13,120 nt of DNA from Bacteriovoracaceae bacterium UBA1511 (lineage in GTDB: Bacteria > Bdellovibrionota > Bacteriovoracia > Bacteriovoracales > Bacteriovoracaceae): NCBI GenBank assembly GCA_002323535.1, contig DCQT01000014.1, positions 1 through 13,120 on the forward strand, given 5' to 3'. The position numbers and the translations under genes were made by a program. Shown here one piece after another: positions 6,919-13,120 of this stretch. Below the pieces are notes generated by a model that was given only the letters and a program-made list of their open reading frames with translations, did no database searches and was not told where the DNA came from. How positions within the stretch are numbered: position 1 is the stretch's first letter; each line of letters starts with the position of its first letter.

Positions 6919-7899
6919 TTAGGTTTTTACTACTCGCTCCAAAAACTGAGCATAAATCTCCCAACTGAACTCTCCATACCCACCGGCCATTACCCATTGT
7001 TGGGGAACGTTCATTTCTTTTATAAAACGATAAACAAGAAGATCTCTTTTAAGCATTTGCTCTTTTGATAGTTTTATAAATTTAGAACTCTCTAATTCGT
7101 CTTTTTCGTATGGATCACTACCATCCGCTACAAAAACTAGATCTGGGTTCGGGGTAATTTTCTTTAACTCATTTAAACCCTCTTCCAATTTTTTCAGATA
7201 AACATCTTCTTCATGAACACCTATAGGAATATCTACCGTGCTTGAAATATCCCATGGCCCAGGTAACCAAGTCTCATCAAAAGGCCAACCATTTTTCATA
7301 TGAATACTTAATGTAGAAATAGTTGGATCATCTTTTGTACACTCTGCGGTACCGTCTCCCTTATGAACATCAAGATCAATCACCCAGGCATTATTTAAAC
7401 CATGTTCAAATTGTAGTTTTTTAATAGCGATAACTTGATCATTCAAGGTGCAAAAACCTCTTCCTCGGTCAGTCATCGCATGGTGCATTCCCCCACTTAA
7501 AAAAAAGTTATCTGTGTTGTTTAAAAAAGCATTTTTAGCGCAATAATAAACCCCACTGGCTTCGGCATGTTGATGATAAAAAAGCTCCGAAAAATCTTTT
7601 ACTTTTTTTCTAGGGTCAAAGCGATGATAAGACCCGTCCTCTTTTTGAAGCTCATAGATCTCTATCATTACGCCGTCCACAGTAGTGTTATTAAAAAGAC
7701 TTTCAATATAATCGCATGAATGAACAAGCATAAGATCTTTTTTAGAAAGTAACGCCCAATCAATTTCCTTCACGATATTTTTTCCAAACTGACTCTGCAA
7801 ATATTCAGTTATTTTTTTTGGCCTATTATACAAAAGGGGAATCTCAATTCCCCAATCCGTTAAATCTGACTCTGTATCAACACAAGAGTAAATATTCAT
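6919..7899 (-). CDS. Histone deacetylase family protein (class IV/AcuC-like)
   Basis: A 326-residue zinc-dependent deacetylase of the arginase/deacetylase fold. Numbered from the ATG at 7899: the catalytic His pair is in GGMHH (His139, His140), followed by DRGRGFCTLND. The zinc ligands are Asp177 and His179 in VIDLDVHKGDGTA and probably Asp267 in GSDPYEKDEL. Tyr308 in MAGGYG is the transition-state tyrosine. The DRGxGFC segment resembles bacterial and class IV (HDAC11-like) members. All catalytic residues are present, so it should be active on acetyl-lysine, acetylpolyamine or another acylamide; the substrate is not readable from sequence. The start is the ATG, not the TTG just before it, because AGAGG stands 5 nt from the ATG. 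It follows the HD-GYP gene by 23 bp with no terminator, so the two are probably one operon. Confidence 0.9.
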   Translation of the reverse strand: MNIYSCVDTESDLTDWGIEIPLLYNRPKKITEYLQSQFGKNIVKEIDWALLSKKDLMLVHSCDYIESLFNNTTVDGVMIEIYELQKEDGSYHRFDPRKKVKDFSELFYHQHAEASGVYYCAKNAFLNNTDNFFLSGGMHHAMTDRGRGFCTLNDQVIAIKKLQFEHGLNNAWVIDLDVHKGDGTAECTKDDPTISTLSIHMKNGWPFDETWLPGPWDISSTVDIPIGVHEEDVYLKKLEEGLNELKKITPNPDLVFVADGSDPYEKDELESSKFIKLSKEQMLKRDLLVYRFIKEMNVPQQWVMAGGYGEFSWEIYAQFLERVVKT

Positions 7900-7904
7900 C
7901 AAAA

Positions 7905-7909
7905 CCTCT
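7905..7909 (-). promoter_or_regulatory. Ribosome binding site that fixes the deacetylase start, inside a small hairpin
   Basis: On the minus strand AGAGG lies 5 nt before the ATG at 7899; an in-frame TTG at 7902 would be only 2 nt away. The site sits within a possible A/U-rich hairpin: UUAAAAC pairs with GUUUUGA (one wobble pair) around the loop UUUAGAG. The hairpin is weak but reaches the A of the start codon. Confidence 0.55.
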
Positions 7910-7922
7910 AAAGTTTTAAGCC

Positions 7923-9050
7923 CTAGGCTGCTTTTTTAACCTTTCTGTTTTGATTAATATCTTTTTTGATATACTTTGGCTCACGCTTTTTAAATGGAAG
8001 AACATTTGTCGGCTGACAAGGGTCAAAATCATCGGGAAGCTCAAGAAAAGTATTTCCTTTTGTTATTACTCCACCCACACAATCCTTAAAATTATCAAAT
8101 AGCTTTTTATCTATTTTTTTTCCGACTGAATTTTCCATCAACACCAATGCGGACTCGTATGAAAGCGGTTCATGGTAACTTCTATAACTCGTTATCGCGT
8201 CGAAAAAATCTGTTATAGCAACCATTTTTGAATATAGACTTATCTCGTCACCTTTTAATCCTGATGGATAACCCGTTCCATTCACATTTTCATGATGCTC
8301 AAGTATTACTTTTGTTATCGCTCTTTGCATCTTAGATGAGATTCCACTGCATGAGCAGGCTCCCATAAGCTGTTCTCCATATTCAGGGTGCTTTTTAATT
8401 TGATTAAATTGTTCATCACTTAATTGACCCGGGTTATTCAAAATTGTGGTAGATATTTTTCTTTTCCCAAGATCATGCAGTAATCCTGAAAGACCTATTG
8501 TTAAAAGCTCTTCCTTTGATGAGTGAGGCCTATAGAATTTTAAAAAAATTATTGAATAAAAAGCCACGTTCACAGAATGATCGTAAGTATAAGAATCATG
8601 TGTATAAACTTCACCCAGAACCTTCTGCATCTGCCTTAAGCTTTTATTCTCAATAAATTCAATCATCTCAAGGACTGAATCTCTACAGCTCATCACGTCG
8701 TTTTCAAATAGGTTCTCTCCCTCTTTTTCATTTTGAGAGTTGAAAATAAGTTTTAAATGATCTATCGCGACATTCTTCATTATCTCTGTTTTCTTTGCGT
8801 CTTTTAGGTCCTCTCTCCCAAAAACTTCACGCAAATACAGCTTTCTTTGAGACTCCAAAACATAAAGCTGGTGGTACTTAAGAACGTAAGTATTAATTTC
8901 AATTTGAGATAACTCTTTAAACCGATGATGAATTTTTACAAATTCATCTCTACCTTGAACGGTTGAACTGTTCACATAAAGATCAATTGCCGAAGGTTTT
9001 CCACCTTGAAGTAGATCTGCTGAAATTGAAAAATATCTTTTTTTCCTCAC
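7923..9050 (-). CDS. HD-GYP domain cyclic-di-GMP phosphodiesterase
   Basis: A 375-residue cytoplasmic protein. Residues about 1-75 form an N-terminal domain (YFSISADLLQGGKPSAIDLY and onward) of the kind seen before HD-GYP domains in Bdellovibrio relatives, by my recollection. Residues about 76-140 are helical. The HD-GYP domain covers about 145-330 with the metal and catalytic residues in place: His158 (HSVNVA), His192-Asp193 with Lys196 (LLHDLGK), His221 (HPEYGE), His252-His253-Glu254, the GYP signature at 260-262 and Asp281 (ITDFFDAIT). HD-GYP enzymes hydrolyse c-di-GMP. No transmembrane or receiver domain is present. The C-terminus (354-375) is a basic Lys/Arg tail. The start is GTG at 9050: no ATG, GTG or TTG lies upstream in frame before the stop at 9108-9110, and the Shine-Dalgarno is poor. 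It sits just after the ssb terminator and before the deacetylase gene. Confidence 0.9.
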   Translation of the reverse strand: MRKKRYFSISADLLQGGKPSAIDLYVNSSTVQGRDEFVKIHHRFKELSQIEINTYVLKYHQLYVLESQRKLYLREVFGREDLKDAKKTEIMKNVAIDHLKLIFNSQNEKEGENLFENDVMSCRDSVLEMIEFIENKSLRQMQKVLGEVYTHDSYTYDHSVNVAFYSIIFLKFYRPHSSKEELLTIGLSGLLHDLGKRKISTTILNNPGQLSDEQFNQIKKHPEYGEQLMGACSCSGISSKMQRAITKVILEHHENVNGTGYPSGLKGDEISLYSKMVAITDFFDAITSYRSYHEPLSYESALVLMENSVGKKIDKKLFDNFKDCVGGVITKGNTFLELPDDFDPCQPTNVLPFKKREPKYIKKDINQNRKVKKAA

Positions 9051-9074
9051 GATATCTTTTCGGTCGATTCCGGC

Positions 9075-9104
9075 AAAAAAAAAGCGCCTAAATATAGACG
9101 CTTT
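9075..9104 (-). terminator. Rho-independent terminator of ssb
   Basis: Read on the minus strand, AAAGCGUCUA pairs with UAGGCGCUUU (one G-U wobble) to give a 10-bp stem with the 4-nt loop UAUU, followed by an uninterrupted U run that ends at 9075. It lies 30 bp after the ssb stop codon, and its U tract ends 24 bp before the GTG of the HD-GYP gene. Confidence 0.85.
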
Positions 9105-9133
9105 AATTTAATTAAATAATTTTTGTTGATGAC

Positions 9134-9592
9134 CTAGAATGGAATATCATCAGCTGTAAAGCTTGAATCACTAGTCACTGTGTAATCCTGATTTTGTCCC
9201 ATATCCGAAGGTGCTGCATTGTCTGCAGAATGAGGAACTTGCTCTCTCTGTCCAGTTGTCGCAGACGCACCACCAATAAACTGAACCGTTGATGCATTAA
9301 TTTCGGTCATATATCTTTTTTGGCCATTATTATCGTCCCAGCTTCTTGTTTGAAGTTTTCCTTCAACAAATGCTTGTCTTCCTTTGGTTAGGTACTGGTT
9401 GCAAAGCTCAGCTAGCTTTCCCCAAACAACAATTCTGTGCCATTCTGTTTTTTCTTGCTTTTGTCCACTTTTGTCCGTCCAGCTCTCCGATGTTGCTAAA
9501 GAAAAGTTACAAACTGCTGCTCCGCCTGGTGTATATTTTAGCTCTGGGTCCTGCCCTAATCTTCCTAGAATAATTACTTTATTAACACTCAT
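9134..9592 (-). CDS. ssb: Single-stranded DNA-binding protein
   Basis: A 152-residue SSB, of normal bacterial length. It binds single-stranded DNA as a tetramer in replication, recombination and repair. The OB-fold domain spans about 1-108: it opens MSVNKVIILGRLGQDPELKY, continues GGAAVCNFSLATSESW, then WHRIVVWGKLAELCNQYL and FVEGKLQTRSW. A Gln/Ser/Ala-rich flexible linker follows. The acidic tip TADDIPF is the conserved SSB-interaction peptide that docks partner enzymes. AAGGAG lies 7 nt before the ATG. A strong terminator follows it. No rpsF or rpsR, common ssb neighbours elsewhere, is beside it. Confidence 0.97.
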   Translation of the reverse strand: MSVNKVIILGRLGQDPELKYTPGGAAVCNFSLATSESWTDKSGQKQEKTEWHRIVVWGKLAELCNQYLTKGRQAFVEGKLQTRSWDDNNGQKRYMTEINASTVQFIGGASATTGQREQVPHSADNAAPSDMGQNQDYTVTSDSSFTADDIPF

Positions 9593-9611
9593 TGATAATC
9601 TCCTTACTTTC

Positions 9612-9634
9612 GTAGCAGGTATTTAACACGCTAC
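9612..9634 (-). promoter_or_regulatory. Short hairpin in the ssb leader
   Basis: GTAGC (9612-9616) and GCTAC (9630-9634) form a perfect 5-bp inverted repeat with a 13-nt loop. The hairpin ends 6 bp before the AAGGAG ribosome site of ssb. It overlaps the -10 of the candidate promoter at 9621-9649, so it may be an operator rather than an RNA structure, or chance. Confidence 0.25.
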
Positions 9635-9649
9635 TTCTTAAAAATTCAA
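9621..9649 (-). promoter_or_regulatory. Candidate sigma-70-type promoter of ssb
   Basis: On the minus strand TTGAAT (9649-9644) and TTAAAT (9626-9621) are separated by 17 bp, each matching the consensus at four of six positions. Transcription would start near 9614, giving a leader of about 22 nt that carries AAGGAG. In DNA this AT-rich such matches arise by chance, so confidence is low. Confidence 0.3.
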
Positions 9650-9690
9650 AACTTTATTGACTAATGCAAGAAGAAATATTTCAAGATATT

Positions 9691-10092
9691 CTAGGTATCT
9701 GAATTCTCATCAATCTCGGAGTCCATGATCTCACATTTTTCACTCCAGAATTCGTGGACAAGCTCTCTTGTTTTAGGAACATCTTTTTTATACCACACAG
9801 CATCAAACCCGCAATGAGGGCAAGGTATCTCTTTTCGATAAACCGAACGCCTAACAAACTCAAAGGAAACTAACACTGTTGGGTAAAGTAACATTACTCC
9901 CCAACTCAAGAAACTAAAACTAACTAAACTAAGTACAATGGAAATAATCGCTATCTGGAAATGATTCTTGGCAGTAAGCTTATAATGAACAGAAACACCT
10001 CTTTCTACTCCACAAAGAGGACACAAAAACTCAAGTACTGCATTCTTTACTTTATATGGTCTTTTATCGATCTCCAATTTCGCCTCCTCCAT
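9691..10092 (-). CDS. Small membrane protein with split CxxC zinc-ribbon knuckles
   Basis: A 133-residue protein I cannot assign to a family. CPLCG (Cys24, Cys27) and CPHCG (Cys91, Cys94) flank a hydrophobic region at about 45-80, long enough for a two-helix transmembrane hairpin. Both knuckles would then face the cytoplasm and could together bind one zinc ion, a split zinc ribbon. The C-terminal tail is acidic (DSEIDENSDT). The start is uncertain. The ATG at 10092 has no Shine-Dalgarno. A TTG at 10077 (residue 6) has GGAGG placed 5 nt upstream and would give a 128-residue product. A -10-like TATACT (10107-10102) would start transcription almost at the ATG, so a near-leaderless start at 10092 is also possible. 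It diverges from the Tad-like gene across 100 bp. The gene is probably real; its function is unknown. Confidence 0.7.
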   Translation of the reverse strand: MEEAKLEIDKRPYKVKNAVLEFLCPLCGVERGVSVHYKLTAKNHFQIAIISIVLSLVSFSFLSWGVMLLYPTVLVSFEFVRRSVYRKEIPCPHCGFDAVWYKKDVPKTRELVHEFWSEKCEIMDSEIDENSDT

Positions 10093-10177
10093 CTATAAAA
10101 GAGTATACAAAATTCTAATATCCAAGATTAGTGAGGAATTATTTCCTGTAAATTTAAAAATAATAACTAAAAATTAT

Positions 10178-10186
10178 TGGTATAAT
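10178..10186 (+). promoter_or_regulatory. Extended -10 promoter of the Tad-like gene, leaderless
   Basis: TGGTATAAT is a perfect extended -10 element (TGnTATAAT). No -35 hexamer is visible upstream, as expected for extended -10 promoters. Only 6 nt separate the final T from the ATG at 10193, so transcription should begin at or next to the A of the start codon. Confidence 0.65.
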
Positions 10187-10192
10187 ATCTAC

Positions 10193-12889
10193 ATGAAAAA
10201 ATCTAATAGAGGGCAGGTCAGTGTATTTCTAGGAATGTCCCTTCTAGTCATAATCAGTCTACTCGCTTTTGTTATTAATGTTGGATTATTTGTGAAAGCC
10301 AAAATTAATTTGCAAAACGCTGTCGATGCAGCAGCCTACGCAGGTGCTGCAGCCCAAGCCAGACAATTAACAAATATAGGATATTTAAATTATGAACTTC
10401 GAAATAATTATAAAGAATGGCTTTATAAATATTACGTTGTTGGACAAATTGCGAATGAGAATGCTTCTGGCAACGGAGCTAATGGAGAAACCAAGGAGTT
10501 TCGAGCTTCTTCAATACCTGCAACTTTAGCCTCTGATCCCGATGCCTATGATAAGTTTAATGTTCCAAGAGTATGCATTAATCTAGGGACTAAAAATATT
10601 TGCCAAGTATATGGGGTCCCAGGAATACCAAGGTTCGAGGCTTCAGGACTCCCTGTCATATCCGAATTAACGAACGAATTTACTAATGCTGCAGTTGCTG
10701 CAAAGTCCGAGAACTGTACCACCAGATCAAATTTAAACTTTTCAACCACCCTAACTTGGACCTACGGAAATGGAGATGGAAATTCAATTGGGACAGAACT
10801 AGACCTGATGAGTGACAGAGTTGGCGTTTGGCCAAAAGCAGTTGAACTTGGGTTGCGAATGAGAAATCTAGAGGCAATAGTCAACAGGCCACCAATAACA
10901 GAAGGAATATGTCGAAACAAAAGCTCCTCAACTCCTGGTTGCAAAAAAAGTATAACCGAGCTGCTATCTGAAGCGGGTAACACACCTATTAATGAACGTC
11001 CTATAAATGCTTTTATGTCTGCCTATAGAAACCTTGGAGGAGGGGCAGAAAATATAAATCAAGGAGCAGACCACCTGTCTATTAAAAATACTTTACTAAT
11101 AAAAGAGTTAAGACCCTCTCCAATGACTTTCACACGAAATGAAGGCTTAAGTGGCTTTTTAATTCCTGAAAACGCCACAGTTGCAGGAGACCAATACAGT
11201 TCAAAGTATTACCTGGACCTCAAAATCATCCCAGTCAACTACTTGATTTATTTTACGAGTTTTGTCTCATCATCCAATGACAATGAATTTGGAGGGGGGG
11301 TAAGCGCAGAGGGTTCTTGCTCAAGCTCAATTACAGGGATACCGGTACCTTTTTTAATTACAGGTTTTGTGAAAAACCCACGCATACTGACTTACTATGC
11401 AGTAAAAGGAGAAGCGAAATATGTTGGACTCTTTTTTCCATTCACTAAAACAAATGGCCTTACGCTGAAGGCTTATGCTGCGGCAAAACCTTTTGGGGGA
11501 AGAATTGGCCCTGCATTATTTAAAATATCAGGTGACTCCATCATGTCACGGAATGGCCCAAAACGATCAGCGGCGTACGTAGGAGGGGTTCAAGCGACAA
11601 GTGATTCATTTCGGCCGGGGATGCCTATCCCATTTCCCAAACCACCACCTGGCAAACCAAATTTATTTCTTGAGACTGAGAATGATGTCTTTGGAGGTAC
11701 CCCAGATCAAAATGATGAGGACAATCCTATTAAATATGCCATCCCTAATATGATGTATGACGTCGTTGGAGATATGGCATCTCACAACAACGCAAAAATA
11801 TTTTTTGTAAAACAAGCACCTGATAGCTCCAAAGCACCTACTGGAAGTGTAAATCAAAATATGAACTACGTTGGTTTATATGATCATGCTCAATTCAAAA
11901 GGTTAAAAGAAAACTCCTTTGGTGTCACTACCGCCGGAATAAGTAAGTCGCTCGTCAAACTTAAGACCCCTACTACCTACGAAGCCCTAAACTACCTCAT
12001 TCCCTCGGTAGACGCACTTGGAGAAAAAGTGGCCACAGTGCAAGGACCACAAAACCTAAACTTTGGCGGGGGCACAATTTATAATTTATTCGCGCCTCTT
12101 TGTGGAGATAATTACCTTTTAAAATGCGACCCCGTGGATATAAACAAGGCAATTAATGGTTACCTTGACGCTCTCAATGCACCTGTTAAGGTCTTTCTTG
12201 AGGCTCTGGCCGGAGTAGCAGAGATGATGAATGAGGACGCTGAAAATCGTGCAAGTGACCCCACGGTTTACGAAGAGGCTGCCTACGGAATTCATCCTCA
12301 TCCAGCAGCTGCAATGGACCCTACAAATTATAAAAATGTTGATTGCGACTCACGAGACGCAAGAAGCCTTGCAAATAAATTCAATTACTTTTTCAAAGGT
12401 GGCTTACTTGACGCTAGCTGTGGAATACTACCTCTCGGAAACTCTCTAACAGAATACTTTGCTAACAACATGAGTGGCACCAATGGAAATACATTTAAGA
12501 ACTTCGCAACGGGATTGGATTATGTAAAACCAGCAAACCCAAATTTAGTCTTTTCGGCATATCGGCCGGGCGAAAGGTATGATGTAGATCTAACTAGTGG
12601 AGAAGCAACTCACCCCATAACAAATCAAAAGTTCGGCAACAACGCGACGCGAAATTTCTACTCCACGAAGTTTATCGCAATTGATAAGCTCTTTACCTCT
12701 GGCTCTAAAGATGGAGATTACGGAAAGTTTTTTCTATATAATGACAAAATAGCAGTAACTCAGACTTCGGCGAGCCTTCTATATGCTGATGAAGAAGACG
12801 TCATTTCAGGAATCCCTCAAGTCGGCTTCCATAACAAATTAGAGCAAGCTGACCTTCGTGAGTTTGTTCCAATGGACACAGCATTTTAA
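10193..12889 (+). CDS. Very large TadE/TadG-like (Flp pilus-type) protein
   Basis: An 898-residue protein. The N-terminus is a typical Tad/TadG module: RGQVSVFLGMSLLVIISLLA begins the single transmembrane helix (about 10-33), followed by LQNAVDAAAYAGAAAQA (about 42-58), a motif of TadE/TadG-like pilus-assembly proteins. The rest should lie outside the inner membrane. It is Asn/Gly/Ser-rich, with a proline-rich patch near 476-490 (PGMPIPFPKPPPGKPN) and scattered paired cysteines. I see no von Willebrand A motif of the kind in many TadG proteins, and the protein is much longer than usual TadE/TadG. No TadA ATPase, TadB/C or RcpA secretin gene is next to it. The start is set by the extended -10 box 6 nt upstream; no Shine-Dalgarno exists. 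Likely role: minor pilin-like or envelope-anchored surface protein. The N-terminal family is firm; the large exported part is unassigned. Confidence 0.85.
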   Translation: MKKSNRGQVSVFLGMSLLVIISLLAFVINVGLFVKAKINLQNAVDAAAYAGAAAQARQLTNIGYLNYELRNNYKEWLYKYYVVGQIANENASGNGANGETKEFRASSIPATLASDPDAYDKFNVPRVCINLGTKNICQVYGVPGIPRFEASGLPVISELTNEFTNAAVAAKSENCTTRSNLNFSTTLTWTYGNGDGNSIGTELDLMSDRVGVWPKAVELGLRMRNLEAIVNRPPITEGICRNKSSSTPGCKKSITELLSEAGNTPINERPINAFMSAYRNLGGGAENINQGADHLSIKNTLLIKELRPSPMTFTRNEGLSGFLIPENATVAGDQYSSKYYLDLKIIPVNYLIYFTSFVSSSNDNEFGGGVSAEGSCSSSITGIPVPFLITGFVKNPRILTYYAVKGEAKYVGLFFPFTKTNGLTLKAYAAAKPFGGRIGPALFKISGDSIMSRNGPKRSAAYVGGVQATSDSFRPGMPIPFPKPPPGKPNLFLETENDVFGGTPDQNDEDNPIKYAIPNMMYDVVGDMASHNNAKIFFVKQAPDSSKAPTGSVNQNMNYVGLYDHAQFKRLKENSFGVTTAGISKSLVKLKTPTTYEALNYLIPSVDALGEKVATVQGPQNLNFGGGTIYNLFAPLCGDNYLLKCDPVDINKAINGYLDALNAPVKVFLEALAGVAEMMNEDAENRASDPTVYEEAAYGIHPHPAAAMDPTNYKNVDCDSRDARSLANKFNYFFKGGLLDASCGILPLGNSLTEYFANNMSGTNGNTFKNFATGLDYVKPANPNLVFSAYRPGERYDVDLTSGEATHPITNQKFGNNATRNFYSTKFIAIDKLFTSGSKDGDYGKFFLYNDKIAVTQTSASLLYADEEDVISGIPQVGFHNKLEQADLREFVPMDTAF

Positions 12890-12914
12890 ATACCTAAAAA
12901 TACCGTAAGAACAC

Positions 12915-12944
12915 TTGAATTAATCCAAATAATCATCTTATAAT
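12915..12944 (+). promoter_or_regulatory. Sigma-70-type promoter of the histone-H1-like gene
   Basis: TTGAAT (12915-12920) and a consensus TATAAT (12939-12944) are separated by 18 bp. Transcription would start near 12951, leaving a leader of about 29 nt with AGGAG at 12969-12973, 6 nt before the GTG. The spacing throughout is right for strong expression, which suits an abundant nucleoid protein. Confidence 0.65.
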
Positions 12945-12979
12945 CCTGCCTGAATTTGATTCTTTTCCAGGAGATTGTT

Positions 12980-13120
12980 GTGGCAACAAAGAAGAAAACG
13001 GCGAAAAAGAAAGTAGCAAAGAAAAAAGTCGCTAAAAAAACAGCAAAAAAGAAAGTCACTAAAAAAGTAACCAAGAAAAAAGTTGCTAAAAAAACGGCAA
13101 AGAAAAAAGTTGCTAAAAAA
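12980..13120 (+). CDS. Lysine-rich histone-H1-like nucleoid protein, partial (C-terminus off window)
   Basis: The first 47 codons of a protein made almost only of Lys, Ala, Val and Thr, starting MATKKKTAKKKVAKKK. The composition matches the (K/A/V/T)-rich tails of bacterial histone-H1-like proteins such as chlamydial Hc1/Hc2 and many proteobacterial KAKK proteins, which bind DNA non-specifically and compact the nucleoid. From residue 14 the sequence follows a strict 9-residue period (KKKVAKKTA and variants). The start is the GTG at 12980: AGGAG lies 6 nt before it, and no other start codon suits that site. With the end missing, it cannot be said whether a globular domain follows. A basic tail on a larger protein is the alternative. 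Confidence 0.8.
   Translation, partial: MATKKKTAKKKVAKKKVAKKTAKKKVTKKVTKKKVAKKTAKKKVAKK
13019..13120 (+). repeat. 27-bp periodic repeat coding for 9-residue KKKVAKKTA units
   Basis: Units start at codons 14, 23, 32 and 41 (13019, 13046, 13073 and 13100). The last two share 21 identical bases (13073-13093 and 13100-13120), while the earlier ones are diverged in codon choice (GTC/GTT, ACA/ACG). The array continues past the window edge. Confidence 0.75.

Noticed and set aside
7900..7902. TTG start for the deacetylase
   Set aside because: It is 2 nt from AGAGG; the following ATG has 5-nt spacing.
9346..9626. Two plus-strand open frames (75 and 80 codons) antisense to ssb, hydrophobic in appearance
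   Set aside because: The ssb frame is certain; the antisense frames arise from its codon pattern.
9675..9696. Imperfect inverted repeat after the zinc-knuckle gene, considered as a terminator
   Set aside because: The stem is A/T-only with a bulge and has no U run after it.
12886..13074. Minus-strand frame coding a Phe/Ala/Val-rich hydrophobic peptide
   Set aside because: It is the complement of the Lys-rich H1-like repeats (AAA/AAG read as TTT/CTT), which have a promoter and ribosome site on the plus strand.
1..13120. CRISPR array, tRNA or rRNA genes, insertion sequence, phage or integrase genes
   Set aside because: I found no regularly spaced repeats outside the H1-like gene, no cloverleaf or CCA-type end, and no transposase, integrase or phage-like reading frame.

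Overview
The window is about 13.1 kb of AT-rich bacterial DNA, roughly 35-40% G+C judged by eye. It is densely coding: genes lie on both strands and no gap exceeds about 130 bp. The gene mix suggests a Gram-negative bacterium of the Bdellovibrionota/Bacteriovoracales type. Pointers are an outer-membrane barrel with a LolA-like periplasmic partner, an HD-GYP protein with a distinctive N-terminal domain, a eukaryote-like cytosolic 5'-nucleotidase, a class-IV-like deacetylase, an orphan Tad-type protein and a lysine-rich histone-H1-like protein. This placement is inference; there is no rRNA or other phylogenetic marker here except ssb.

Left part (1-3388). A partial gene on the minus strand (1-1700) encodes a secreted protein built as coiled coil, glycine/alanine-rich hydrophobic stretch, coiled coil. 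Divergent from it, across 127 bp that hold an inverted repeat, lies a secreted ten-cysteine protein (1828-3027) with an HExxH motif close to its C-terminus. I recognise no family for either. A small exported four-cysteine protein (3020-3388) converges on the second gene and overlaps it by 8 bp.

Envelope pair (3447-5503, minus strand). A LolA-like 'outer membrane lipoprotein-sorting' periplasmic protein and an outer-membrane beta-barrel overlap by ATGA and are probably translationally coupled. The RND/MMPL exporter that often accompanies this family is not next to them. The 121-bp gap to the following divergent gene holds a perfect DnaA box and two GATAATTA direct repeats.

Central part (5625-9592). 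A HAD-superfamily 5'-nucleotidase of the cN-II (IMP/GMP) type on the plus strand meets, with a 1-bp gap, a minus-strand run of ssb, an HD-GYP phosphodiesterase and a histone-deacetylase-family enzyme. A good intrinsic terminator separates ssb from the HD-GYP gene. The HD-GYP and deacetylase genes are 23 bp apart and look co-transcribed.

Right part (9691-13120). A small membrane protein with two CxxC knuckles around a transmembrane hairpin diverges from a very large (898 aa) TadE/TadG-like protein. The Tad-like gene has a consensus extended -10 box ending 6 bp before its ATG and no Shine-Dalgarno, so its mRNA is probably leaderless. The window ends inside a lysine-rich histone-H1-like gene with a clear promoter and a GTG start.

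Most of this is housekeeping or envelope content. The least explained parts are the divergent secreted pair at the left and the orphan leaderless Tad-like protein at the right.
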